A stretch of DNA of 64,000 nucleotides, from contig WPIO01000036.1 of NCBI GenBank assembly GCA_009760855.2, forward strand, positions 792,501 to 856,500, written 5' to 3'. The notes beneath the pieces are model-generated. The model was not told the origin of the DNA. It worked only from the letters and a program-made list of their open reading frames with translations, and searched no databases. The translations under genes and the position numbers were made by a program. Origin of the DNA: Cristatella mucedo. Its lineage: Eukaryota; Bryozoa; Phylactolaemata; Cristatellidae. Below, piece after piece: positions 47,695 through 59,098 of the stretch. Within the stretch, counting starts at the first letter, position 1, and every line of letters starts with the position of its first letter.

Positions 47695-48475
47695 TATAAA
47701 TCGGCAACGCTAGCATTTCCTGTTGCTTTTGCTCATAATCCAGGTGTTCTGTTCCAAAGTGACTTTTCGCTAGACTAGCACATTAGCTTCTCATTCAAGT
47801 CTGACTACATTTAGTTTCATAATAGTGCTAAAATCTGGGCCTGCATAGATAGACAGGATACTAAATCCAAAGTGGTCCGTGCATTTGTAACATCCCGTCT
47901 CGACTTCTGTAACTCACTTCTTGTTGGTCTATCGGCTACTGCAATCAGATGCTTAAAACGTTTGGTGCAAAATCTGCAGCTAGGCTTGCCTTTCGTGTGC
48001 GTCGCAGTTGCCACATTACACGACTTCTCGCCGACCTGCACAAGCTCTTAATCAAGCAGCATATTGACTTTACCAGTCACTGTTCTGTCTTAAACCGTTT
48101 ACCTATACCTCGTACGAATCTCGAAAAGTTTGGACACCGCACCTTTAGTTCACAGGCTCCCAAAGCTCATAACTCACTTCCGACTGATGTCACGACATCC
48201 CCTGACGTCCCGACATTTGAAAATAAGCTTGAGACGCACCTGCTCTTCAGAGCATTTGCTGGTTTCTACTGGTTTTTTCTTTGTGCGCTTTTATGCTTCC
48301 TGTCATCGTGCATGCTGCTACTGACCACATTTGCACGTTAACTATGCTTACGTCAAATCTAACAATGTCATGATTGATGACTTTGCCAAGGTACCACTAG
48401 TCTTCACAGCATCTGCAAAGTGCCTAGAAAGAGATTCAGTAATCTGATTGTGTTTTACAAATATGCTGATATTAT
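47695..48475 (+). mobile_element. LINE-A C-terminal and 3' fragment
   Basis: NPGVLFQSDFSL-type frame, SRLDFCNSLLVGL, KSAARLAFRVRRSCHITRLL, LPIPRTNLEKFGHRTFSS, ending with GTGCCTAGAAAGAGATTCAG and a decayed ATT end near 48475. Multiple frameshifts. Confidence 0.78.
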
Positions 48476-48489
48476 AAGTAGTCTCTTGA

Positions 48490-49150
48490 TTTTTAATAAG
48501 TGGATATTTAACAGTCGTAATTAGGGAGACTGGTATATACTTTTAGGCGGCCGACTGGAAGCCGCCGTGATGCGGGAAGTATGTTGTTTAGCATTTACCT
48601 ATCGATTGCCACTGCGCCTCTGGGTGAGTGGTTATTGTATGTATTGGTGGTTTAGTGCTTCCAAGTGAAGAACTGCCTGTTTCACGCCGATTAAGTGGCT
48701 TGCAGGCTAGGCAGCATGTAGCCGGGACGGCAGAAGCCAAGCACGCAAATTTGGCGGAAATCTTAGTAATGGCCAACGGTCGACTTTTCACATGCTGAGA
48801 CATGGGTACTAAACAGCGCTTTGATAAGCTTGTCGCTCCTAGATTTGATGGCCTAGCGGTAACAAGTGCGAGGTTAGGATGCAGGAAGTGCAAAGTGGAA
48901 CTATGCTCACGCATAGTCACAGCGAAGATGTCAAATGAAATATCAGAAAGTAGTGCGAAGAGAAGGTTCATGCTTAGAGTCGCCCTCTAGTCGGCCTCTC
49001 ACTAGGGCTGGGGAGGAATATGTCGCAGTGGCCTTGCGTTTTATCTCGTGTGGTTTGATAATTTAGTGCACGCTAATAGCTCAGAGACCTTATAAATAGA
49101 GGTCTTGAGTGCCTTCTTGCATTTTCCACGTCGGTCTAAGCACAATAAGT
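48490..49150. other. No feature recognised
   Basis: A 127-codon open frame on the minus strand (48971-48588) shows no known motif. It could be LINE 5' coding debris but nothing supports this directly. Confidence 0.3.
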
Positions 49151-49154
49151 TCCT

Positions 49155-50312
49155 TGACACTAACTCCTCTTGCCAATGTGATGGCAAAGCACAATCTAGG
49201 CCTTAAATTCTAAGCAGATGACATTCAGTCGTACCTTTGCTTTGATCCCTTCCACTCCAAGCACGCCGAATTTTCTTAATTATCTTGCTGCACGCATTCC
49301 CAATTGAATGGCACCAAACTTTCTTAAAATGGCATGGCGGCAAAACCAACTTACGGGTTATGGGCAAACCAAGTGTGAGTCAGAAATTGGAAAACTTGAG
49401 GCTCAAAATCGGCTCTTCCAGCATATTTCCTGTACGTAATCCAGGTGTCATGTTCCAAAGCGAACTTTTTTATTAGACGACCGTATCAGCTCAACAGTCA
49501 AGTCTGTCTATTTTCAGCTACATAACTTACCAACATTTGGGCTCTCTTAGACAGGGATCCTGTAACTCACTGCTTGCTGGTCTCTCAGCGTGTGTAATTA
49601 GACACTAGCAGTTGCAAAACTTTGCCGTTAGGCCTGTCAGACGAAAAATTGCAGCTACCACATCACACCATTTTTCGCCGACCTGCACTAGCTCCCAATC
49701 CAGCAGTGTATTGACTTCAAGGTTCCGTCCTTTACTTTTAGGTCCCTTCATTCTTTGACTCCAGCCTACCTATCAGAACAATTTCCCCACCAGGCAAAGA
49801 ATCGTGCAACCCGCAGTTCTGACTTCGACTAGCTTAGCGATACCTCGTAGGAACCTCGAAAACGTTGGAGACAATGACTTCGCGATATTGGTCCCGAGGT
49901 CATAGGTTTTAATCATGCGTTCGGTGATCCTTAATTTCCGCTGCAAGCGGTGGTGAAAGCCGTAAAGGCTCTTCTATTGCTATGCAAAAGAAGCTGTTAA
50001 ATCAGATTGTATTTTTTAATCTTCATTTAGTTTCTATGCTTCCAAAGCCTGGAACTCACTACCAACGCACTTCACAACGTCCTCTGACATAACGAGATTT
50101 AAAAAGAATCTTAAAGCACACCTGTTTATTACAGCATTTGGTGCGTCTTTGTGATTCTTTCTTCGTGTGCATGTACTTGCTTGAACTATGCCTGCTGCTT
50201 ACGTATATTACCACCAATAATTTTTAATGCTTTCTAGATATCATTAGTCAAGCGCCTAGAAAGAGACTCAGTTCTCTGAGGGCGCTAAAACATGTACTAC
50301 TACTACTATTAC
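49155..50312 (+). mobile_element. LINE-A fragment with nested SINE
   Basis: Decayed reverse transcriptase (ANVMAKHNLGLKF, KLENLRLKIGSSSIFPVRNP), C-terminal part and tail (GCGCCTAGAAAGAGACTCAG, then TACTACTACTATTACC). The coding match breaks at about 49880 and resumes at about 50020, with a SINE-1 copy between. Confidence 0.8.
49885..50015 (+). mobile_element. SINE-1 copy nested in LINE-A
   Basis: Truncated head with GTCCCGAGGTCATAGGTTTT (decayed B box), then CGCTGCAAGCGGTGGTGAAA, GTAAAGGCTCTTCTATTGC and GCTGTTAAATCAGATT. Target duplication is not clear here. Confidence 0.75.
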
Positions 50313-50689
50313 CTTTTGACGATTGCTTCTAGGTAGCTAGTTGTAAATCTCCTTGATTCTCTAGGATCGCTGTAATAAAAATACTACGTATTGCTTTTTT
50401 GTCATTTATTTTAAATAAACCCAACGAACTAATAAATAAACTTCAAAATGCAAAAATCCTAAGCAGCACGCTGAGAGCATCTGCTATTAAAAAGAGCGAA
50501 ATTTAATATGAGCGACGTATATTAGTATTGCAGTACCTCACGAGCACGAAGGTCAAACTTTGCCGCCAACTTTGAACGTCTAATCAACTTCTTATCTTCT
50601 TATCAAATATAGCATCATAAGCATGTATGAGCAGGCTTATGAGTTATAAGCAGGCTGATTAGTAGCCCTCTATTTGCACACGTGATTTG

Positions 50690-51192
50690 CCTCACACTTC
50701 TCACATCGGCCGCATATAAAGCAAAACCCGACCGTAGCAACTCTCGTTCCTTAGTCCATCATTCGGTGAGTCATAGCCATGACCGGGCGCGACCTCATTC
50801 CTGAGCAATTGGCCTGCCTCTCAGCCTGTTCGCGTGCGGCAGGCGACGACCGTTGACCGGAGCGTCAGCGCCGGCGACAGATTGCTGCAACTCGACCTCG
50901 TTGCCGACGAGGGCACCGCAGCCGCCGTCTTACACGATGTCATCCCGTTGGATAGGATGGTTGGATAGGATGCCCCCCTCGAGGAGGAGACTACTCCTGC
51001 TTGTAGAGTACGCAGGAGGCCGTGCTGCCATTCTGTGTGGGTCTGGCGCTACTGGCGCCAAGTAATGCGATGCTGTTTGCATGCGACTGACGCTACTAAA
51101 GCAAGAGTGGCAGCGAAATGGGGGCGGGGCTCCTTCCCAAGCTCTGCTGTGGACGTGTCAGCGCCATCGCATGGTTCCGCTCCCAGCAGACG
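50690..51192 (+). other. GC-rich block with TATA box and short ORF, identity unknown
   Basis: TATAAA at 50715-50720, then an ATG at 50779 opening a 25-codon frame (MTGRDLIPEQLAC...) that stops at 50856, with a longer frame in another register (LLQLDLVADEGTAAAVL). Composition differs sharply from the AT-rich sequence before it, and a LINE-A tail follows at once. It could be the 5' part of an unidentified retroelement (TGGCGCC at about 51053 resembles a primer-binding site) or a lost gene's promoter. I do not recognise it. Confidence 0.3.
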
Positions 51193-51275
51193 TTAATAAT
51201 AATAATAATAATAATAATAATGTACTTGATAAAGCGCCCTCAGAGAACTTAATCTCTTTCTAGGCGCTTTACATT
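51193..51275 (-). mobile_element. LINE-A 3' tail copy
   Basis: AAT repeats (51197-51221), then TGATAAAGCGCCCTCAGAGA and TCTTTCTAGGCGCTTTACAT. Only the last 80 bp of the element. Confidence 0.85.
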
Positions 51276-51344
51276 TGTTTCCTACCGCCCAACGGGCGCG
51301 CTCCTTGCCGGCACTCGATCCACGCCGGGCGCGCTCCATGCTGG

Positions 51345-51785
51345 CACGTAATTTGCCTTTCACTTTTAGGCCCATTCGTTCTTTGGCTCCAGCCTGCCTA
51401 TCAGATCTACTCCCCCCAGGCTGCACGTCGTACCACGCGCTTTTCGAAATCTAACTGTTTACTTATACCTCGTACAAATCTCAAATCCTTTGGAAACCGT
51501 ATCTTTAGTTCGCGTGCTTCCAAAGCCTGGAACTCACTCCCGACTTCCGTCACGACATCCCCTGACTTGACCAAATTTAAAAAGAAATTAAAAACGCACC
51601 TATTTATAACAGCATTTAGTGGGTCATGTGATTCGTCCTTTATGCGCTAATGTATGCTATAACTAACCATCCAATAGTGGTTCATTTGCAAAAAATGTAA
51701 AGTGCCTAGAACGAGACTAAGTTATATCAGGGTGTTTTATCAAGTGTGTAATTACTAATTATAATAATATTATTATTATTATCTA
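51345..51785 (+). mobile_element. LINE-A 3' fragment
   Basis: Starts at CTTTCACTTTTAGGCCCATT, reads LRSFGNRIFSSRASKAWNSL in broken frame, and ends with GTGCCTAGAACGAGACTAAG and ATT repeats. Only 70 bp separates it from the opposite-strand tail copy. Confidence 0.82.
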
Positions 51786-51841
51786 TTCTTGCGGCGAAAT
51801 TCGCTTACGGCTTGTGCGTTAGACTGTAGGCCTGCTATACC

Positions 51842-51844
<3 letters not shown>

Positions 51845-51892
<48 letters not shown>
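51845..51892 (+). repeat. (CT)n microsatellite
   Basis: About 48 bp of CT repeat. Confidence 0.95.
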
Positions 51893-51894
<2 letters not shown>

Positions 51895-53496
51895 ACTCAA
51901 CGTGCTCCGGAGCAGCGCTTTACGACGGCTTCGACCTGCATAATTATGTACGCTTGCCTGTGTTGGTCAACTGCGTCACCTGCGAATTAATTCAGTAGTC
52001 GTCATTGACTACCACGCGTTTGTGGGGCGCGCGGCCATTAGCTGTTCGTCGTTACTCTTCGTCCATGCACGGCGACAGCAGCGAAGCGGCGGCAGTGCAA
52101 TGAACGGCAAGGCAGCGTGGGAGAAATAAAGTCTGCTCGGGTGAGGGCGCCCATGTCATCACTGACCTTCATAGCCAAGCTTTGTGCCAGTAAGTAGGCT
52201 GCTGATTGGTGGCATAAACTGATTCCGGAAAGTGCGAGCTATTGCAAGCCAGGATGTGGCGAAGGGCAGGGAGCATGTCCGAATAAAAAATCTTTGAACG
52301 CAGTGTGTCAGGGCTTTATATAATAAAATGATGATCAGCATACAAGTAGCAATCGCTGAGAGCTACAGCTGCGATTCCCTGTAATCACCCGACGCAGTGC
52401 CTACATGCCTGTAGGGTCTGCCATTTGCCAAAAAATTACAATCTCGGAATCAACCCTAGGTCGCGAATGAAGTTAAATGAATTGTTTGAAGTTGATGGCA
52501 TTACCTGTAAGGATAAAATCTCCAACGAAAAATCTGTTACAGTCTGGTATTCGCAGAAGGTTCAAGGAAAAAAGTCGAATCATTCTTTACGAAACCAACT
52601 CTTCGGCGACCCAGACCCTGGAAGCTGAAATTGTCGCGTCGCTCTTCGTACACTGCTCGGTCTTCAGCGTGCGCTGGCCCCCAGTCAGACGCGGGTCGAA
52701 TAAGGCGAGGAAAAATCTGCAAAATTCACACGCACCGTTAATTTCATTCACGGTAACACAAATTCGCGCGCACACCCAAGCGTGCACACACACACACACA
52801 CACACACACGCACATACACACGCACGTGTTCATACGTGCTCCCAAGAACACGTGCACATTAGCACACGCACCACGCAAGCCCGTCTCTTATAATGCCATC
52901 AACCCGGAGCTGGTCAGTGTGTATGAGACTCATATGTGCTTCTGATAAGCGGAGTACTTCCTCTACGTGGTGACCGAGAAATTGCTGAGAAACCTGAACT
53001 GTAGCCACAAGAATGTGTCAAAGACGTAGCTTCAGCTCGCGCTAAAATAATCATAAAATAATATAATGATATAATAAAATAATGATAGCGATACGAAAGG
53101 GTGCGATAAAGGCTAGGTGAGAGCCGTGCATTAATTACCATTTGCATGTGAGGTGTCGAGCAGAGAGCAGCAACGAGCAGAAAACTGGGGCTTTCTCTCA
53201 CGCGAGATCTCGCTGTCTAGCTCAAGGGCGAGGTCGCTGGAGCTGCCTCCCAATTTCACTTTATTTCAGCCCGCGGCACACGGTCAAACGTCACCCATAT
53301 CTGCACGTCTGCAGTGCTAGGATAGCAACACATTTAGGGTTCAATATATACAAAATATGCTCGCAAATTTGACAATGACTTTCAGCTGGCATAGTTTGGA
53401 GGAGAAGATATCCAGTAACTATCACAGATTTAAGCACCGGTCGTTAGCTTTCCAGCAGGTGCACGTTTCTTGCTTTCTGGAAGCCATATCGTAGGG
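51893..53496. other. Intergenic; short CA repeat only
   Basis: A CA repeat at about 52784-52809 with CACGCA variants. GC-rich sequence at 52010-52150 includes AATAAA at about 52125, without other support for a gene. Short frames show no motif. Confidence 0.4.
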
Positions 53497-53625
53497 GGAT
53501 AACAATAATAATAATAGCAATAATGCACTTGATAAAGCACCCTCAGAGAACTCAATCTCTTTCTAGGCGCTTTACATTTGCTGCAAAGGGAAACGCAATT
53601 GAATGGCGAGTAGGGATAGAATTGA
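53497..53625 (-). mobile_element. LINE-A 3' tail copy
   Basis: AATAATAATAATAGCAATAA, then ACTTGATAAAGCACCCTCAG, TCTTTCTAGGCGCTTTACAT and CGCAATTGAATGG. 5'-truncated to about 130 bp. Confidence 0.85.
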
Positions 53626-53974
53626 TCATTTGGAGTTTCCAGTCGCGGAAGGATTTGAAGCGGTACTCGTGTAAAAGCTCGCAGCGCTTGACCCAATTGC
53701 GCTGCGACTCAGCTTTCAGCCTGGGGCAGTACATTTTCTTACTTCTGAGCTGGGAGAGAACCTTTCGTGGTTGCCAAGGATTGGATGGAGCTTTGAAGCT
53801 GGAATCCCTGCCTCCGCACGCAGGATGGGTTGCTCTACAGAGGGCTGCATGCGCTGACGACTACATAGTTTTGTCAGTAAACTACTAAAACCCTAGAAAA
53901 ACAGTCAATTCTCTCGTGGTGAAAGCCGATGTCTAAAATCATGAATATATCGATGACGGCTGATACGCATGCCG

Positions 53975-54122
53975 AGCTGGCTTGGTCCAGCGGTTAAGGT
54001 GCTCGCCCCGACTAAGGTCTGGCTGAGGTCGTGGGCTCGTGAGCCCTGAGGCATATGTGAAGCGCCTGAATAGAGATTTAGTTCTCTTGGGGCGCTATAC
54101 AAATGAATTATATATATTTTTT
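53975..54122 (+). mobile_element. SINE-2 copy
   Basis: GGCTTGGTCCAGCGGTTAAG (A-box region), GCCCCGACTAAGGTC, GTCGTGGGCTCGTGAGCCC (B-box region), then GCGCCTGAATAGAGATTTAG and GCTATACAAATGAATTATAT. Lacks the internal insert found in the 11458 and 24205 copies. Confidence 0.82.
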
Positions 54123-54394
54123 AATTATTTAGAAGCTGATCAATCGCAGCTTCAGTGCGTCTATGAAGGGCGTGGATCAGCCATAACCAGCCATGGTTGA
54201 AACGCGTTTTAAAAAACCTCAAATGAAGCAGCGTTGGCATACACCACAAAAGTGCATCAAACAAACTAAATCATGAAAATGTGCAGTCAAATACGGAACG
54301 GAAGGCCATTCGCGAAAAAAGGAATTCAGACATTAAAGCATACAGAGAGTGAATGACAGCAGCAGCTCCGGTTGTGTGCGCCTGCGGCTTCTGC

Positions 54395-54653
54395 TGTTGT
54401 AGTTAGCGAAGCGTCCCGACACTACTATACATGCCTCACCTGTAGCCAATAGCTAAGCCATTGATGCAGCGCAGCATCAGGCCACTAATTTAGGTTATAT
54501 TTATTGACGTGTGCTGCGATTCGTCGAGCTCTCGTATATGTACGCGTTGAGAGTAATAAAGAGAGAGTCTCGTTTACCGCGCATGTCCTCGCCGTGTCTT
54601 TCCCTGAGACTCCACTAGAACTGCCGCCGCCGCCGAAGCCACTATATACAACA
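54395..54653 (+). mobile_element. Candidate solo LTR
   Basis: 259 bp bounded by TGTTGT and its exact inverse ACAACA, the usual ends of a long terminal repeat. Inside are AATAAA at about 54555-54560 followed by a GAGAGAGTCTCG stretch and a CCGCCGCCG run. Flanks CTGC and CTCC would be a target duplication with one mismatch. No second copy or internal retroelement genes were seen, so this rests on structure alone. Confidence 0.35.
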
Positions 54654-57052
54654 CTCCTGGACTTCAAAGCCTTGTTTACTAATACATCCGGGTTTAGGTA
54701 CAGTAAAAACAATGTAAGCTTTATTTGACTCTGTAGCTTAATTTGTAAGACGAAGATCCCTAGCGTCTTTCAACCCGACCCACTCACATTAGGCAATCAG
54801 GGATTATCTGCAGCAGGGCTTAAAGCACGACCTGTGTCGTTCAGCCATCTCTTCGCCCATCTAGTCCGGTAAATAGTAGGATACACACAAGAACTTAAAT
54901 TACATCGAGTGACTACGTTGAGCTTTTTTCAACTCCAAGACATTTCGGAACCAAGTCTTTTAACTGCAAGATGAGGAGCTGCGTTGGCTTCTTCCTCTAT
55001 ATTGTCTGGAATAAGCCAATATTTTCAGACTGAAGTATATAAGGTTTTTAATAGACGCTTATTGAAGTATTTAATTTGAATTTCATCGACTGGAAATAAG
55101 ATTTAGGGCTTACGAATTCTCACCCTCCTGATATAATGTTAGTATTTTGTGACAAAAATTAACAGAAAAGCCATTTATAGTTTTTATTGAAGTAAAAATA
55201 ATCAAATTGAGAATTCATTACTTGAAAAAACTACAGTAACATGGCTAAATTGTAGTCTAATATTCTTAATCTCGTCAGGCGTCTACCAGGCCTTTGACAC
55301 AATAATCTCTGCAGAGGTATTAGTTTCCTCTAACGTGAGCCAAGGCGTCTTTTGAGGGGTGATGATTTTTATTTCTAAGTGGATTCAAGGGTATTTTAAA
55401 GCAACTGGTTTCAAGTAATAAAAAATGAGATATTCAAAACTTTGCTATGTTTCTTAAAATTTCAAAATATCTTATCCAGGGACACTTCAAAGGCTATATT
55501 CTGACGTGCACTAAATAAAATTAGAAGTTGTATTTGGAAAAATTTTTAATTTACTGTTTAGTTAGTTAATTATTAGTTAAAGGTATGTTTAGTCGGACAC
55601 TCTTTTTCATCCAATCGATTATGATTATAAGTTCGTCAATTTTTTTAATATGCCCGCTGCCTGATGTCTTGAAACCGATAAGCAATCTTTTGCTGATGCT
55701 TAAGGTGCCTATAAATACGTCGGCCAGTACCGCCAGAATAATGACGATAGTAAGCATCCATCTACATGAATGTATACATATATAATGGCAGTTTTTAACC
55801 ATCCCTTATTGGACAGAGTGAAATTATGATCGGCGGAGAAAAAATTGCACGGATGAAAATCAGCGTCATATACAAAGTGCATATCGTTTCCATTACTACT
55901 TAACTAGGGGCAGATATTGAATCACTTGCCGGGTTTTACTTTGGGTAAGAGATTGAAATCACCTAATTAAATGGTAGCGCACTCTGATTATGTTGGAGTA
56001 AGAAATGGAATAAACATTGTCCAACTTCTCTGGTTCTCTAATTCATACTGCATCTCCGGATATAGTTTTGAAAAAGTAAATGCCTTAAGATATAGGAATT
56101 TACTCTGAAATACTACTCATGTACAGAAAGTGGTACTGGACTTGTTAAGCAGTGCGAAACTTCCGTTTATAAAACCCATTTACATAAAGATGTGTACAGA
56201 AAGTACCAAAGAAGACTAGATACTTACGAAGGCACAAACATAAAATATTAATACTAAAAAAATGTGGTAACCCAGGGTTTACACGTTAATTAAAGAAATT
56301 GATTAGAACTCCTCTACATCATATAAGTGACTTCAGGCTAGAGGTGAATCACCTTTCTTGAGATCAGAGGCGCATTCCACTGGCTACCATGTAGCCGAGC
56401 ATGCTTTGGAATTAGAGAAAGGCTAGGGTATTATTTTTAAATTCAAAGCAATGGAATTTGCTAACATTCATACCTTTAATTATCGGGCATGTAATTCATC
56501 TTGATGGTAGTCATGTTTAAGTGTTAAGCCAGATGGTACAGGAGAATACATATATTTGATTGCTTATTTTAGTCGTTAACGAACCTATTTGTCCAAGTTG
56601 TAGCACTACAATTATAGGTATCAGTGATTGAAAATACTTGGAAACACAAAAAGTACTCACACCTGACTCGTTGCATACAATTCCACGAGCTGTAGCACAG
56701 GATCCACTGGTTATATGCAAGGATATAAAATGCGCAAAGTTGATGTCACCTTAAAGGCTAGAATTGGGCCATTATTGGGGAAATCTATTCGGCCTATTAT
56801 CTGTTCCGTTAATGAGCTGAGTATTGGGTAGACTTAGAAGTCTGTGATAGCAACGCTGAAACTCGCACTGCTAGCACTAATCGATTGAATGGCGGGGAAG
56901 AAAACGCCAGGCGATTGCTAAAAGTTTGCCTTTTTTCATGTCCATTTAAAGCAGGCTGTTTGCTTGATGCCGAGGTAATCACTCCATGATTTTATCTTAG
57001 AAAGTGACCAGACTTAAAATTTTTAATGAGTCTACTCTTCTCACTAACTTTG
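54654..57052. other. AT-rich intergenic, nothing firm
   Basis: No repeat family recognised. At 55566-55802 the minus strand has an open frame with a hydrophobic stretch (MLTIVIILAVLADVFIGTL) after an acceptor-like GTAG; it matches no family I know and may be chance. Confidence 0.35.
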
Positions 57053-57715
57053 TAATAATAATAATAATAATAGCGATACTAATGCATTTGATATAGCGCC
57101 CTCAGAGAATTCAAAATCTTTCTAGGCACTTTACATTTGCTGTAAAGGAAGCACGATTGAATGGTTAGTTGATTGAATGGTTAGCATGCTCAATAAACAA
57201 CAAGAATAACAAAGTTAGAGGGTAACATGCACAAGGTCAGCGCAAAAGTTTGGTTAGCGGCATCATACACAGTGTCAGCATGCATGAGCATATAAAGGAC
57301 GAATCACATGAGCCACTTAAATACTGTGACATATAGATGCGTTTTAGTTTCTTTTTAAATTTGGAAAAGTCGGAAAATGTCAGGATTCAGGTCGGGAGTG
57401 AGCTCCAGGCTTTGGCAGCATATGAACTAAAGGCACGGTCTCTAAAGGATCTGAGATGTGTACGATGTATGGTTAAGCAGTTAAACTCTGAAAAGTATGT
57501 GGTATGATGCTTAGCCTGGTGGGAGACTAGATCTGATGATTACGCTTGCGCCAAAAATGGAGGGACCTTAAAATGAATGACAGAACCTCCTTGAAGTCGA
57601 TGTGTTGCTTGACCGGGAGCAAGTGCAGGTCGACGAGAAGTAGTGGGATGAGGCAACTGTGACGCTCACGATAGAAAATCCTAGGTTCAGAGTTTTGCAC
57701 TTTGAAATATCCTTT
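57053..57715 (-). mobile_element. LINE-A 3' fragment
   Basis: AATA repeats, then TGATATAGCGCCCTCAGAGA and TTTCTAGGCACTTTACATTT, a 3' UTR with AACATGCACA, and decayed C-terminal coding sequence (HSCLIPLLLVDLHLLPVKQH) near 57600-57660. The 5' end is approximate. Confidence 0.78.
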
Positions 57716-58554
57716 TGTGACCAAGGCAGTGCAGCAATGGGCTGAAACAAGGTAGCTAAACTCTGTGGAGTAGACGTAGAGCAGAAGCTTTAGCCGAATA
57801 AGGCGGCAAAATAGAATGAGCTGTACAGTGGTGCGGTCCAAATCCCTTGACATCGTGGCAACAGCAATCTGAGCAAAACGCCCGAAATCAGTCAGCGGCA
57901 CAGGCTCAGCATTTTGAATACAAACAATGTAACGATATTTGTCAAAAACCATGGATATCTGTGCAGATAATGCACTGTCTTATGAATCTGGGGGACCGCG
58001 TCTAAATATTCATGTTTAGAATCTGGCATCAATTAAATATAGTCTATTTGGTATTATGAGCAAGCCAACATTATATATAACCTGCCTTAATGTCGTCAAA
58101 GTTCTGCCTTACTTGCCAGAAACCACGGTCTTAGGTGCTTGGATCACGTAAGCGAATGACAATGCTTGACATTGGAACCCCCGAATCAGTTTAAGCGTTA
58201 AGAAACACACCCTTTGGCCAGTTATAAAACCTCAGTTAAGAGGAGAGGATGGATTTCAGTGCTTCTATATACAGTTTGCAACGATCAGAAGAAATAGTTC
58301 CAGATTACTTCGCCGCAGTACTATAAAGTTTCTCTAGTGGACATCGCAGTTATAATGATCGAAAATCGTGAAGTCGTTAAAGGCTTGAGTGCCTGTGGAT
58401 TTTGGCCTTGGTTAGCACATGCTGTGCTATCGCTTATTGTGCTTCAAACTTATAGTCTGGCGTCAAATGTCAAAAAGACTTCATTCGAAATTAAAGGCTT
58501 TCTGTGCATAGATACATTGGATTCGGTTTATTGTGCCAAAATTAAGTGAATGGC

Positions 58555-58700
58555 TGGCACTATCATAATCAGTTAATTAGTGGCAAGGACCTGGATTCGA
58601 ATCCTGCAGAGGGTGATTCTTTCTTACCAGTTGCAAGCAGTGCTGATAGCCGTTAAGGCTCTTCTGTCGCTGCACAAATGAGGCTGTTAAATGTGGTTTT
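58555..58700 (+). mobile_element. SINE-1 copy
   Basis: Decayed A box, then GACCTGGATTCGAATCCTGC (intact B box), AGTTGCAAGCAGTGCTGATA, CGTTAAGGCTCTTCTGTCGC and AAATGAGGCTGTTAAATG, followed by T-rich sequence. Confidence 0.82.
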
Positions 58701-59098
58701 TTTTATTTTTTTATTATTCTTTCAATTAGTGCGAATTAACTCTGCTACAATAAAGCTGCAACAGAATGAAAATTTGCCTACATACAAATAAAACACACTA
58801 TATGTGATGGTAAAAATCCGAATAGAGTAGGAGAAATTACATAGTGGCTTATTATGTATTACTTGGCTTAAAGGAGGAATCTGTTAAAGCTTACAAAATT
58901 TGAGTGTATCTAGGTGTATGAAATGCATCTATGAAATAATGCACATCAGTAAAGATGGAATTCATTAGGAAAGACTAGCTTGATTTATTTTCAAATATTT
59001 TTTACCTCGATGGCAAACGACTCAAGTAAAAAAGAGATATCTACGTACGCACATACAAATCAGTATCCTATTCATTCTGTACAAATGCAATCACTTAC

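Noticed and set aside
48588-48971. 127-residue minus-strand frame
   Set aside because: No known motif, between two LINE fragments. Might be LINE 5' coding debris, but nothing in it can be matched.
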